DNA of 64,000 bases from Peptostreptococcaceae bacterium (lineage in GTDB: Bacteria > Bacillota > Clostridia > Peptostreptococcales > Peptostreptococcaceae), in NCBI GenBank assembly GCA_025210335.1, contig JAOARY010000067.1, positions 124,001 through 188,000 on the forward strand, given 5' to 3'. The position numbers and the translations under genes are program-made. Positions 10,307-17,448 of the stretch are shown piece by piece; positions within the stretch are counted from its first letter, which is position 1; each line of letters opens with the position of its first letter. The notes beneath the pieces are model-generated. The model had not been told where the DNA came from. It was given only the letters and a program-made list of their open reading frames with translations, and did no database searches.

Positions 10307-11206
10307 CTATTGTCCATTAGCCACAAGAGCACCTAATGCAATTGAATAAAGCTTTGTTTCATGAGTATCCGCTCTAGAAACTAATACAACAGGTTTTTTA
10401 GCTCCCATTATAACTCCTGCTGATTTTGCATTTGCCATATACGTTAATGTTTTTCCTATTCCATTACCCATTTCTATATTTGGCACTAGTAGTATATCTA
10501 CATCTCCTGAAACTTCACTTTTAAAATTCTTTATTTTACTTGCTTCGTTAGAAATAGCCAAGTCAAAAGCTAAAGGACCTTCGACTATTACATCTTTTTC
10601 ATCTTCAAAAAATTCTTGTAATTTTCTTGCATCAATCGTTGATGGCATTTTTTCATTAACTTTTTCTTTAGCAGAAAGACAAGCTACTTTAATTTTATCC
10701 AATCCAAATACACTTGCTGTTTCTATTGAATTTTTTAGAATTTTTTTCTTGCCTTCAAAATCAGGATTTATATTCATACCACCATCAGTTAACATTATTA
10801 ATTTATGATAATTAGGCACTTCATAAATCATAACATGACTAAGTAAACTATCTTTTCTAAGCCCATATTCTTTATTTAAAACCTCTTTTAATAATATTGC
10901 TGTATCCAAAAGCCCTTTCATAACAAAATCAGCTTCATCTGATGAAACTAATTTAACACTCACCATTGCAGATTCTTTTAGTGAAGTTGATGATATAACT
11001 CTAATATTTTCTAAATCAAATCCAATCTCTTTTGCATATTCTATTATTTTCTTTTCATCTCCAACTAAAATAGGTTCTATTACTCCAATTTCATATGCAT
11101 CTTTTACAGCTTTTAAAACCTCATAATCTTCTGCACTTGCAACTGCAAGTCTTGCTTTTTTTAAATTTTTCGACTTTTCTAAAATATCTTCTAATTTCTT
11201 TATCAT
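10307..11206 (-). CDS. ptb: Phosphate butyryltransferase (Ptb-like)
   Basis: 299 aa, the length of clostridial phosphate butyryltransferase, and the whole sequence follows the phosphate acetyl/butyryltransferase family. Features are the N-terminal ARLAVASAEDYEVLKAV segment, KGLLDTAILLKEVLN near 95, LTDGGMNINP near 140 and a C-terminal GAKKPVVLVSRADTHETK. It exchanges CoA for phosphate on butyryl-CoA to give butyryl phosphate, normally used with butyrate kinase for ATP; no kinase gene is in the window. ATG with AGGGGG upstream. A TTGATA-18-TAACAT promoter-like pair lies on the minus strand near 11258-11287. A related branched-chain or acetyl substrate is possible. Confidence 0.85.
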   Translation of the reverse strand: MIKKLEDILEKSKNLKKARLAVASAEDYEVLKAVKDAYEIGVIEPILVGDEKKIIEYAKEIGFDLENIRVISSTSLKESAMVSVKLVSSDEADFVMKGLLDTAILLKEVLNKEYGLRKDSLLSHVMIYEVPNYHKLIMLTDGGMNINPDFEGKKKILKNSIETASVFGLDKIKVACLSAKEKVNEKMPSTIDARKLQEFFEDEKDVIVEGPLAFDLAISNEASKIKNFKSEVSGDVDILLVPNIEMGNGIGKTLTYMANAKSAGVIMGAKKPVVLVSRADTHETKLYSIALGALVANGQ

Positions 11207-11349
11207 AATAACCCCCTAGTAGCGTTAAAATTTAAAAACCTTTTCCCTTTTATGTTACCATATATAAATAATAAGTATCAACGAAAATAAAGAAATCAAA
11301 AATTAAATATAATTAATTTATGGTAAAATTTAATAAAGAGGTGATATTT

Positions 11350-11637
11350 ATGATTATAGAAATCGATGATAAATTAAAAAAATATTTAAAAGATAAAAAT
11401 ATTTCAAATTTAACAATTGAATTAGCCGAACTCAAAACTTGCTGAATTCAACCTGATATCCCTTTAGTTAAAAGGGTTAAGCCTTCTAATTTAGAAAAAT
11501 ATAAATATTTAAAAATTGATGATTTAAATATTTATATTGATAAAGACATAAAAACTTTAAATAATAAAATTATTTTAAAACTAAAAAATTATTTTTTCTT
11601 TAAAGAAATCATAGCAAAAGGCGTAAAAGAATTTTAA
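11350..11637 (+). CDS. Small selenoprotein, CC/Se-motif (HesB-like) family, in-frame UGA as Sec32
   Basis: My translation from ATG 11350 (AGAGGTGATATTT upstream) gives 95 residues to TAA at 11635-11637, with one in-frame TGA at 11443-11445 directly after a cysteine (ELKTC-U-IQPDIP). A Cys-Sec or Cys-Cys pair followed by a proline-rich segment and a C-terminal IYIDK/FFFKE region is typical of small HesB-like CC/Se-motif (seleno)proteins known from clostridia. A compact stem-loop starts 15 nt after the UGA, as required of a bacterial SECIS. The reading frame is coherent on both sides of the TGA, unlike a decayed gene. The function of the family is unknown, probably redox. It is divergent from ptb. 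selA, selB, selD and tRNA-Sec are not in the window. A standard gene caller would miss or truncate it. Confidence 0.82.
11443..11476 (+). promoter_or_regulatory. Sec UGA codon and bacterial SECIS-like hairpin
   Basis: TGA at 11443-11445 is followed after 14 nt by CCCTTT (11460-11465), loop AGTTA and AAAGGG (11471-11476). The 6-bp stem, short loop with G among its first two bases, and spacing fit the described bacterial SECIS consensus that recruits SelB. Confidence 0.75.
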
Positions 11638-11647
11638 TAGTATAAAA

Positions 11648-11687
11648 AAATAAATGTCTTAAATTATATAATTCAAGACATTTATTT
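11648..11687. terminator. Bidirectional terminator between selenoprotein and RCC1 gene
   Basis: AAATAAATGTCTT and AAGACATTTATTT form a 13-bp stem with A- and T-runs on the two sides, serving the two convergent genes. Confidence 0.85.
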
Positions 11688-11690
11688 TAA

Positions 11691-13268
11691 CTATTTTGCA
11701 TATTTACAATTATATATATATTCTATACTTTGCGTTATACTATCCCAATAATATATAAAATCATCTGTTGTAAGTATATAAATACCAGAATCATTAATCA
11801 CTATATCTTTTGCAAATTTCGCCAATTCTATTTTTTCAGGTTCCCTAATTATAATCTCATTTTTACCAAATGTTCCCCAAACAAATACTTTTCCATTTTC
11901 ACTAATACCACAACTTATGCTTTGCTTAGCATATATTTTCTTTATAGGAGGAACACCTAAAATTTGTACAGGTTTTAAATGACTTCTTCCTTTAACTCCA
12001 AGTTGATAATCTTTATTATTTCCAAAACCAAATAACATTCCCTTTGAGTTTAAAACAATGCTATAATCCTTAGCACAAGCTATTTTAATAACATTTTCAA
12101 CAGCTATTAATATTGGTCTGAATTTATTTATTTTACTTCCATCACCAAGTTGTCCATATGTGTTACATCCAAAGCCAAATAAGTTTCCTTTTATATCCAC
12201 AGCTAAAGTATGTCCATCACCCAAAGAAACATCTATGATATTTTTTAAATCTTCAACTATAGTTGGTTTTTCTCTATTTGCATTAGTTCCATCACCAAGT
12301 TGTCCATATGTATTACACCCAAATGAATATAAATCTCCATTCATCGTTTTTATGCAATTGAAGTCTTTTCCTGCATATATATTTTTAACTCTATTTATAG
12401 TTTTTAATTTCTGTATATCGTAAACATCCACATTATTTCCATTTCCTAGTTGACCATGATTATTTTTCCCATAGATGTATACATCACCATTATAATTTAA
12501 ATATAATATATGCTTTTCTCCAAAACTTATGCTTTTTATGTTTTCTATTTTTTTAACTAATCTTAGATCATATTTTTCATTAGAATCAGGTAATAGCATA
12601 TGTATATTTCCATTATTTTTTAAAATATATAATTGCTCATCTTTTAGAAAAATTCTTTTATACGAAATATCTTCTATTACCTCTATTTTTTTACTTACAA
12701 ATTCAGACCAAATTCCATCTTTATCCTTTATTCTCAATTTTACTTCATATTCCCCAGGTTCTCTATAAAAATCTTTTTTATTTACCCACTCTTCATCTTT
12801 TATTATGCCTTCTTTTGAATATGATTTAATTGAACTTAATTTAACCTTTGTTGTTGTAAATATATTTCCTTTTGGATTTATTGAAATCTGAGCTTTTGGT
12901 TCTTTTAAGTTCATATATTCCTTATAATATAACACTACATTATCTTTATTTTTTAAAAATTTATCTTTAAAAAGTTCCTTTAAAAATACTTTTGTTTCAT
13001 TTGCTAAACTTTTTTTAACAATTAAACCTCTTTTATCACTTGTTAACTCATAATACTTCGGTTTATAATTTAAGTCTTTTATATAATCTTCTAAACTTAT
13101 TAAATCTAAAGGTAGTGAATTCTTTATTCTTTTATATAATTCTATTGCTTTACCGATTTCTTTATAATCTTGTACTATGAGTATATGATCTTTTTCTACT
13201 TTATCATTTCTTAAATATAAAAGACTTCCTAACATAAATATTGTAAATACAATAAGATAAACTTCCAT
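11691..13268 (-). CDS. Membrane-anchored RCC1-repeat protein with pseudopilin-like N-terminus
   Basis: 525 aa. Residues 3-20 form one hydrophobic helix without basic residues. They are followed by a segment (YKEIGKAIELYKRIKNSLP, near 34-52) that looks like the region after the helix in type II pseudopilins, although no prepilin peptidase site (G before F-T-L-I-E) is present. Residues about 110-195 resemble a PKD/Ig-like domain. From about 200 to the end there are five or six RCC1 repeats with units such as FGCNTYGQLGDGT. RCC1 propellers mediate binding; no enzyme site is visible. The protein is probably exported with one anchor and the propeller outside. ATG start with AAGGAATGATATC upstream. 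It is followed by a bidirectional terminator and lies 78 bp after cca. Its function is unknown. Confidence 0.75.
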   Translation of the reverse strand: MEVYLIVFTIFMLGSLLYLRNDKVEKDHILIVQDYKEIGKAIELYKRIKNSLPLDLISLEDYIKDLNYKPKYYELTSDKRGLIVKKSLANETKVFLKELFKDKFLKNKDNVVLYYKEYMNLKEPKAQISINPKGNIFTTTKVKLSSIKSYSKEGIIKDEEWVNKKDFYREPGEYEVKLRIKDKDGIWSEFVSKKIEVIEDISYKRIFLKDEQLYILKNNGNIHMLLPDSNEKYDLRLVKKIENIKSISFGEKHILYLNYNGDVYIYGKNNHGQLGNGNNVDVYDIQKLKTINRVKNIYAGKDFNCIKTMNGDLYSFGCNTYGQLGDGTNANREKPTIVEDLKNIIDVSLGDGHTLAVDIKGNLFGFGCNTYGQLGDGSKINKFRPILIAVENVIKIACAKDYSIVLNSKGMLFGFGNNKDYQLGVKGRSHLKPVQILGVPPIKKIYAKQSISCGISENGKVFVWGTFGKNEIIIREPEKIELAKFAKDIVINDSGIYILTTDDFIYYWDSITQSIEYIYNCKYAK

Positions 13269-13345
13269 GATATCATTCCTTCGCTGTTTGATTATTCATC
13301 TTAAATACAAATACTATAAAATATCCAAGATTTTATTTTAATATC

Positions 13346-14713
13346 TTAATTCCTTAATTTTATATATATTTCTACTGCCCTCTTTAGCAATACCTCCTTT
13401 TCATTTTTTAAATTATTATATAGAACTTCCTCTTGAAGATTTTTTAATACTTTACCAATCAAAACGCCTTCTAATATACCTTCTTCTTTAAGATTATTTC
13501 CATTTAAATTCAAATCTTTTATCTTAAATACATTTTTTTCATTTTTTATTTGAAGATAAATATTTTCAATTTCTTTTAATTCTTTAATTTGTAAACTTAT
13601 TATAGTGGGATTTTTTCCATAAGTATCACATTTTTTAACTTCCAATAATCTTTCAAATTGAAGTAAATCTCCATTTAATTTTGATATAGTTTTTTTAATA
13701 CTCTTTTTATTTGGATGTACTGTTATACTATGAAATTTTATAAGCTCTAATATATTTTTAAGTTCCAAACCGCTTATCAATGGAGAATTTGTTAATTTTA
13801 GTCTTTTGAAAATATCTTTTGTCATCTCAAAAGAAATATCTGCATGATTATAAAAATGACCCACTTTATTATCATCTAATGTGAAACTTTTCACTTTACC
13901 TATATCGTGAAAAAACATCGCAATCTTAATGATTAAATCATCTGTTTGCTTTATAGTTTCTAGAGTATGGTCAAATACATCATATATATGATATCCATTT
14001 CTTTGATCAAAATCTCTCATTGGTATTATCTCTGGAATAAATATTTTTATAATATCAAAATATTCATCTATTACTTTAGATACAAACTTGCCATTTAACA
14101 TTTTTAAAAACTCATTTGCAATTCTTTCTTTAGCTATATTATCTAATAAATAAGCATATTTTATCATAGCAACTTTAGTTTCTTCTTCTATTTCAAAACC
14201 AAAATCACTAGCAAATCTAATTCCTCTTAATATTCTAAGTGGATCTTCTAAGAATCGTTCATTTGGATCTAAAACTGATTTTATTACTTTTCCTTTTATA
14301 TCATCAATTCCATAAAAAGGATCAATCAACCCATCTTCTAAACTATAAAATATCGCATTTTGAGTGAAATCTCTTCTTTCTAAATCTTTTACAATATTAT
14401 CAGTAAATTCTATATCATCAGGTCTCCTAAAATCACTATATTCACCATCAATTCTAAAAGTAGTAATTTCAAAACCTTGATTATTTATAATAACCATTAT
14501 AGTTCCATGCTTTAAGCCTACATCTACTTGTTTATATTCTTTAAAAATTCGTTTTACCTCATTTGGTTTTGCAGATGTTGTAATATCCCAATCTTTTGGT
14601 TTCCTATCCATAAAAAAATCTCTTACACAACCGCCAACAATACCAGCTTGGTAATGATTCTTATTTAATTTTTCTAATATTAATATAACCTCATTAGGTA
14701 ATTTAATATTCAT
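13346..14713 (-). CDS. cca: CCA-adding tRNA nucleotidyltransferase with HD domain
   Basis: 455 aa. The polymerase-beta-type head has the class II motif GGCVRDFFMDRKPKDWD (near 28-44, catalytic aspartates in DWD) and the RRDFTQNAI segment near 113. Domain 2 follows with FLEDPLRILRGIRF. An HD phosphohydrolase motif, FFHDIGK, lies near 268 and the C-terminus is helical. The enzyme adds or repairs the 3' CCA of tRNA in the cytoplasm. AGGGAGTGATAAT precedes the ATG. It is divergent from the NhaC-family transporter and its promoter must lie in the 300-bp gap. Confidence 0.94.
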   Translation of the reverse strand: MNIKLPNEVILILEKLNKNHYQAGIVGGCVRDFFMDRKPKDWDITTSAKPNEVKRIFKEYKQVDVGLKHGTIMVIINNQGFEITTFRIDGEYSDFRRPDDIEFTDNIVKDLERRDFTQNAIFYSLEDGLIDPFYGIDDIKGKVIKSVLDPNERFLEDPLRILRGIRFASDFGFEIEEETKVAMIKYAYLLDNIAKERIANEFLKMLNGKFVSKVIDEYFDIIKIFIPEIIPMRDFDQRNGYHIYDVFDHTLETIKQTDDLIIKIAMFFHDIGKVKSFTLDDNKVGHFYNHADISFEMTKDIFKRLKLTNSPLISGLELKNILELIKFHSITVHPNKKSIKKTISKLNGDLLQFERLLEVKKCDTYGKNPTIISLQIKELKEIENIYLQIKNEKNVFKIKDLNLNGNNLKEEGILEGVLIGKVLKNLQEEVLYNNLKNEKEVLLKRAVEIYIKLRN

Positions 14714-14788
14714 ATTATCACTCCCTAATAAATAATATACTATTTTTCTTTAAATATATATAGTTTTTAATTATCATATTTATTAATT

Positions 14789-14810
14789 TGGATGCAAATA
14801 AATGTTTCCA
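14789..14810. promoter_or_regulatory. Candidate upstream activator dyad for the sigma-54 promoter
   Basis: TGGATGCA-N6-TGTTTCCA is an imperfect dyad (6 of 8 positions symmetric) about 150 bp before the sigma-54-type promoter, the usual distance for an enhancer-binding-protein site. No other support; it may be chance. Confidence 0.3.
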
Positions 14811-14881
14811 GATGGTAATAAATTTTTATATTTAAATTTTATTTTTGTTACTTAAAGTTACCGAAAAATTATTTTAAATTT

Positions 14882-14930
14882 AAAATTAGCCTCATAAATG
14901 AAAAAATTATTCATTTATAAAGCTAATTTT
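14882..14930 (+). other. Hairpin between cca and the transporter
   Basis: AAAATTAGC-ctc-ATAAATGAA pairs with TTCATTTAT-aaa-GCTAATTTT, giving two 9-bp stems separated by a symmetric internal loop. It ends about 28 bp before the -24 element. It may insulate the divergent transcription units or bind a regulator. A strong T-run is absent. Confidence 0.45.
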
Positions 14931-14958
14931 AGCTTTTATTATGTATATTTATTCGTTT

Positions 14959-14974
14959 TGGCATGGTATTCGCT
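14959..14974 (+). promoter_or_regulatory. Sigma-54 (-24/-12) promoter of the NhaC-family transporter
   Basis: TGGCATGGTATTCGCT matches TGGCACG-N4-TTGCT with GG and GC at the exact 10-nt spacing; the deviations are C to T in the first half and T to C in the second. It lies 48 bp before the ATG at 15022, leaving room for a short leader and the AAAGGAGATT site. No good -35/-10 sigma-A pair is apparent nearby. Confidence 0.7.
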
Positions 14975-15021
14975 TATATTTGTAATCAAATCATAAATAC
15001 AAACATAAAGGAGATTACACT

Positions 15022-16386
15022 ATGACAATTGAAAAAAAAGAAAAATCCAATTTTATTGCCCTGATACCATTTATAGTATTTATTTTAGTATATTTAGGTA
15101 GCGGTGTCTATTTACAATTACAAAATGTAGAAATGGCATTTTATCAATTTCCAGCTCCAGTAGCTGTTGTATGTGGAGTTATTAGTGCATTTATCGTTCA
15201 TAAAGGTACAATAGATGAAAAATTTGATACATTTATCAAAGGTTGTGGAAATTCAGATATAATGATAATGTGTATGATTTATCTTTTAGCCGGCGCCTTT
15301 GCAAACGTTTCCAAAGTTATGGGTGGAGTTGATTCTACTGTTAATTTAGGTCTTACTTTCATTCCTTTAAAATTTATAATGATAGGTATGTTTTTAATAT
15401 CATCATTCATTTCTTTAGCAACAGGAACTTCAGTTGGTGCAATAGCCGCAGTTGGACCAATAGCAGTTGCAGTATCACAAAAAGCTGGACTTAACTTACC
15501 TCTTACTTTAGCATGTGTAATAGGTGGAGCAATGTTTGGTGATAATTTATCTATAATATCAGATACAACAATTGCATCAACACGAACTCAAGGTTGTGCT
15601 ATGAAAGATAAGTTTAAAATAAACTCTTATTTATCTTTTATTCCAGCATTACTGACAATTGCATTATTATTTGTATATGGTAAACCTGCTCTTAGTTTAG
15701 AGGGTTCTAGCTATGATTATAATGTAATTAAAGTCTTACCTTATTTATTTGTTTTAATACTTGCTATTAAAGGATCTAATGTGTTTTTGGTGTTAACAGG
15801 AGGAACTTTATTATCAGGAGCAATTGGTCTTTTCTATAAAGATCTAACAGTCCTTACATTCGCACAAAGTGTTTTTACTGGATTTACTAATATGACTGAT
15901 ATTTTCTTACTGTCATTATTAACAGGCGGTCTAGCTCAAATGGTTACAAAAGCAGGAGGTTTAGATTACTTATTAAATAAAATACAAAAAATGATTAAAG
16001 GTAAAAAATCAGGTGAATTTGGTATTGCAACATTAGTATCATTAACAGATGTCGCAGTAGCAAATAATACTGTAGCAATAATTATAAATGGCCCTATTGC
16101 AAAAAAATTATGCTATAAATATAAAATTGATCCAAGAAGAAGTGCAGCACTTTTAAGCACATATTCATCTATATTTCAAGGATATATTCCTTATGGAGCT
16201 CAAATGCTTGTATTAACAAGTTTTACAAATGGACAAGTATCTCCATTTGAAATAATCCCTTTAATTTATTTCCTACATTTTATGCTTTTGAGCGTTATTC
16301 TATCAACATTTATACCATTTGCTGATAATTTATTAAAGAAAGAACCTTGGGATTTTGATAAAGGTGAATTAAAGAAAGTATCATAA
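15022..16386 (+). CDS. NhaC-superfamily membrane transporter
   Basis: 454 aa with about ten to twelve hydrophobic segments. It has the family motifs DSTVNLGL near 112, SLATGTSVGAIAAVGPIAVA near 130-150, GGAMFGDNLSIISDTTIAS near 168-186 and, in the second half, TDVAVANNTVAI and YIPYGAQML. It is a clear paralogue of the S-box-controlled transporter at 38394-39692. NhaC-family members exchange Na+ and H+ or carry amino and organic acids with sodium; the substrate cannot be read from the sequence. The sigma-54-type promoter points to induction by a specific enhancer-binding regulator, which for clostridia often means an amino-acid catabolic cue (inference). ATG with AAAGGAGATTACACT upstream. It is probably monocistronic. 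Confidence 0.85.
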   Translation: MTIEKKEKSNFIALIPFIVFILVYLGSGVYLQLQNVEMAFYQFPAPVAVVCGVISAFIVHKGTIDEKFDTFIKGCGNSDIMIMCMIYLLAGAFANVSKVMGGVDSTVNLGLTFIPLKFIMIGMFLISSFISLATGTSVGAIAAVGPIAVAVSQKAGLNLPLTLACVIGGAMFGDNLSIISDTTIASTRTQGCAMKDKFKINSYLSFIPALLTIALLFVYGKPALSLEGSSYDYNVIKVLPYLFVLILAIKGSNVFLVLTGGTLLSGAIGLFYKDLTVLTFAQSVFTGFTNMTDIFLLSLLTGGLAQMVTKAGGLDYLLNKIQKMIKGKKSGEFGIATLVSLTDVAVANNTVAIIINGPIAKKLCYKYKIDPRRSAALLSTYSSIFQGYIPYGAQMLVLTSFTNGQVSPFEIIPLIYFLHFMLLSVILSTFIPFADNLLKKEPWDFDKGELKKVS

Positions 16387-16396
16387 TAAACTATTA

Positions 16397-16430
16397 TTGA
16401 CTTTAATATATATCCTTATTATGTTATAAT
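16397..16430 (+). promoter_or_regulatory. Promoter of the rubredoxin gene
   Basis: TTGACT, a 17-bp spacer, then TATGTTATAAT, where TATGTT is at ideal spacing and TATAAT is 5 bp further. It ends about 45 bp before the start codon. Confidence 0.55.
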
Positions 16431-16474
16431 GGTTTCAAATTAAAACTTATTATAATATTTAAGGGTGTGATATT

Positions 16475-16642
16475 TTGGATTTTAAAAAATATAAATGCAC
16501 AGTATGCGGATATATTTATAGAGAAGAAAAAGGCGATTGGATGAAGGATATAAAAAAAGGTACTAAATTTGAAGATTTAGACGATAACTTCAAATGTCCA
16601 ACATGCAATCAAAGCAAACTAGCTTTTGAAGAAATAAAATAA
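16475..16642 (+). CDS. Rubredoxin
   Basis: A 55-residue protein that I translated from TTG 16475, with AAGGGTGTGA upstream. It has both metal-binding pairs of rubredoxin, CTVCGY (near 8-13) and CPTCNQSK (near 41-48), with the middle GTKFEDLDD segment typical of the family. It should bind one iron through four cysteines and carry single electrons in the cytoplasm. In anaerobes it passes electrons from NADH:rubredoxin oxidoreductase to oxygen- or peroxide-reducing proteins. A candidate reductase is encoded 29 kb away at 46041. The second motif has N in place of the usual G after the cysteine, a minor deviation. The gene has its own promoter and terminator. Confidence 0.93.
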   Translation: MDFKKYKCTVCGYIYREEKGDWMKDIKKGTKFEDLDDNFKCPTCNQSKLAFEEIK

Positions 16643-16662
16643 GAAATGCAAATGCATTTCTT
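16641..16662. terminator. Bidirectional terminator after rubredoxin
   Basis: AAGAAATGCA-aa-TGCATTTCTT is a perfect 10-bp stem that overlaps the rubredoxin stop codon; it is T-rich on both sides and serves the convergent HTH gene too. Confidence 0.8.
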
Positions 16663-16671
16663 ATTTTTATA

Positions 16672-17256
16672 TTAATCTTTTTTTATTTTTTTTTCTCTTC
16701 TTATATCAGGAACAGCTAAAAAACTAAGATTATAAGGTCTTACATCGTCTCTATTTGGATCTTTTTTACCCTTACAAACTTCTTGTAGCTTATTTGCTAT
16801 TTCCCCTATTATTTCTTTAGCCTCTTCTTCAGTTAGAAAATATTCATTATGATGTCTTACATGTTTTGATTTTACTTCATTATTTTCCGCAGCTCTATAA
16901 AAATCATCACTAATTTTTTCAAATAATGATATTGAAAATTGATTTAAAGTTTGAGTAACCTTACTATCAGTACTTGAATTTAATATGCTTTTATCTAAGA
17001 CTATCATTTTAGCTTTAGGTAAATAGTATTTTTCTATAATTCCTGATTTAACCTTTTCTTCAACTAATTCTAATATTCCTGCACCCAATAAAGTTTTTAT
17101 ATGATAGTTTATCTTTGCATGAGGTTCTCCTAAAATTTCAGACAATTGCTTAGCTGAATAAGGCTCTTCTCCAAATGCTTCTAATATTTCCACTCTATAA
17201 GGGTGAGATATTGCTTTTATTTCTTCTAAATCTCTTAAAACTAGTATATCTTTCAT
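16672..17256 (-). CDS. ArsR/HTH_20-type transcriptional regulator
   Basis: About 194 aa from ATG 17256. I prefer this to the TTG at 17274 because GGAGAGTGG, which the longer frame would use as codons, is the ribosome binding site of this ATG. A winged helix-turn-helix occupies roughly 10-75, with AISHPYRVEILEAFGEE followed by SAKQLSEILGEPHAKINYHI, typical of ArsR-like repressors. The C-terminal 110 residues are helical and polar with no cysteine metal site, so it is not an obvious metal sensor. Its consensus promoter and long leader (about 150 nt) with an inverted repeat AAGTTAAAAA/TTTTTAACTT (17318-17353) suggest autoregulation. Target genes are unknown. Confidence 0.75.
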   Translation of the reverse strand: MKDILVLRDLEEIKAISHPYRVEILEAFGEEPYSAKQLSEILGEPHAKINYHIKTLLGAGILELVEEKVKSGIIEKYYLPKAKMIVLDKSILNSSTDSKVTQTLNQFSISLFEKISDDFYRAAENNEVKSKHVRHHNEYFLTEEEAKEIIGEIANKLQEVCKGKKDPNRDDVRPYNLSFLAVPDIRREKKIKKD

Positions 17257-17416
17257 TAGAATACCACTCTCCAAAAATTATTTAAAACATTTATTACAAG
17301 ATTTCATATATTGTATAAGTTAAAAAATATATAATTTTAAATTTTTAACTTTAAATAAATATAATCTAAATAAATAAATTTCAACGTAAAATTAAAAAAG
17401 AACATAATTTTTTAAT

Positions 17417-17445
17417 ATTATACTATTTTAAAATTCAATTGTCAA
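17417..17445 (-). promoter_or_regulatory. Consensus sigma-A promoter of the HTH regulator
   Basis: On the minus strand TTGACA, a 17-bp spacer and TATAAT are all at consensus. It lies directly after the stop of the upstream kinase gene and about 160 bp before the regulator start. Confidence 0.8.
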
Positions 17446-17448
17446 AAT

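Noticed and set aside
10470-10500. TTGGCAC-like sigma-54 match inside ptb
   Set aside because: Lies within coding sequence and lacks a correct -12 GC.
11350-11445. A 31-codon gene ending at TGA, or a pseudogene with a nonsense mutation
   Set aside because: The frame continues for 63 good codons, the TGA follows Cys, and a SECIS-like hairpin is in place.
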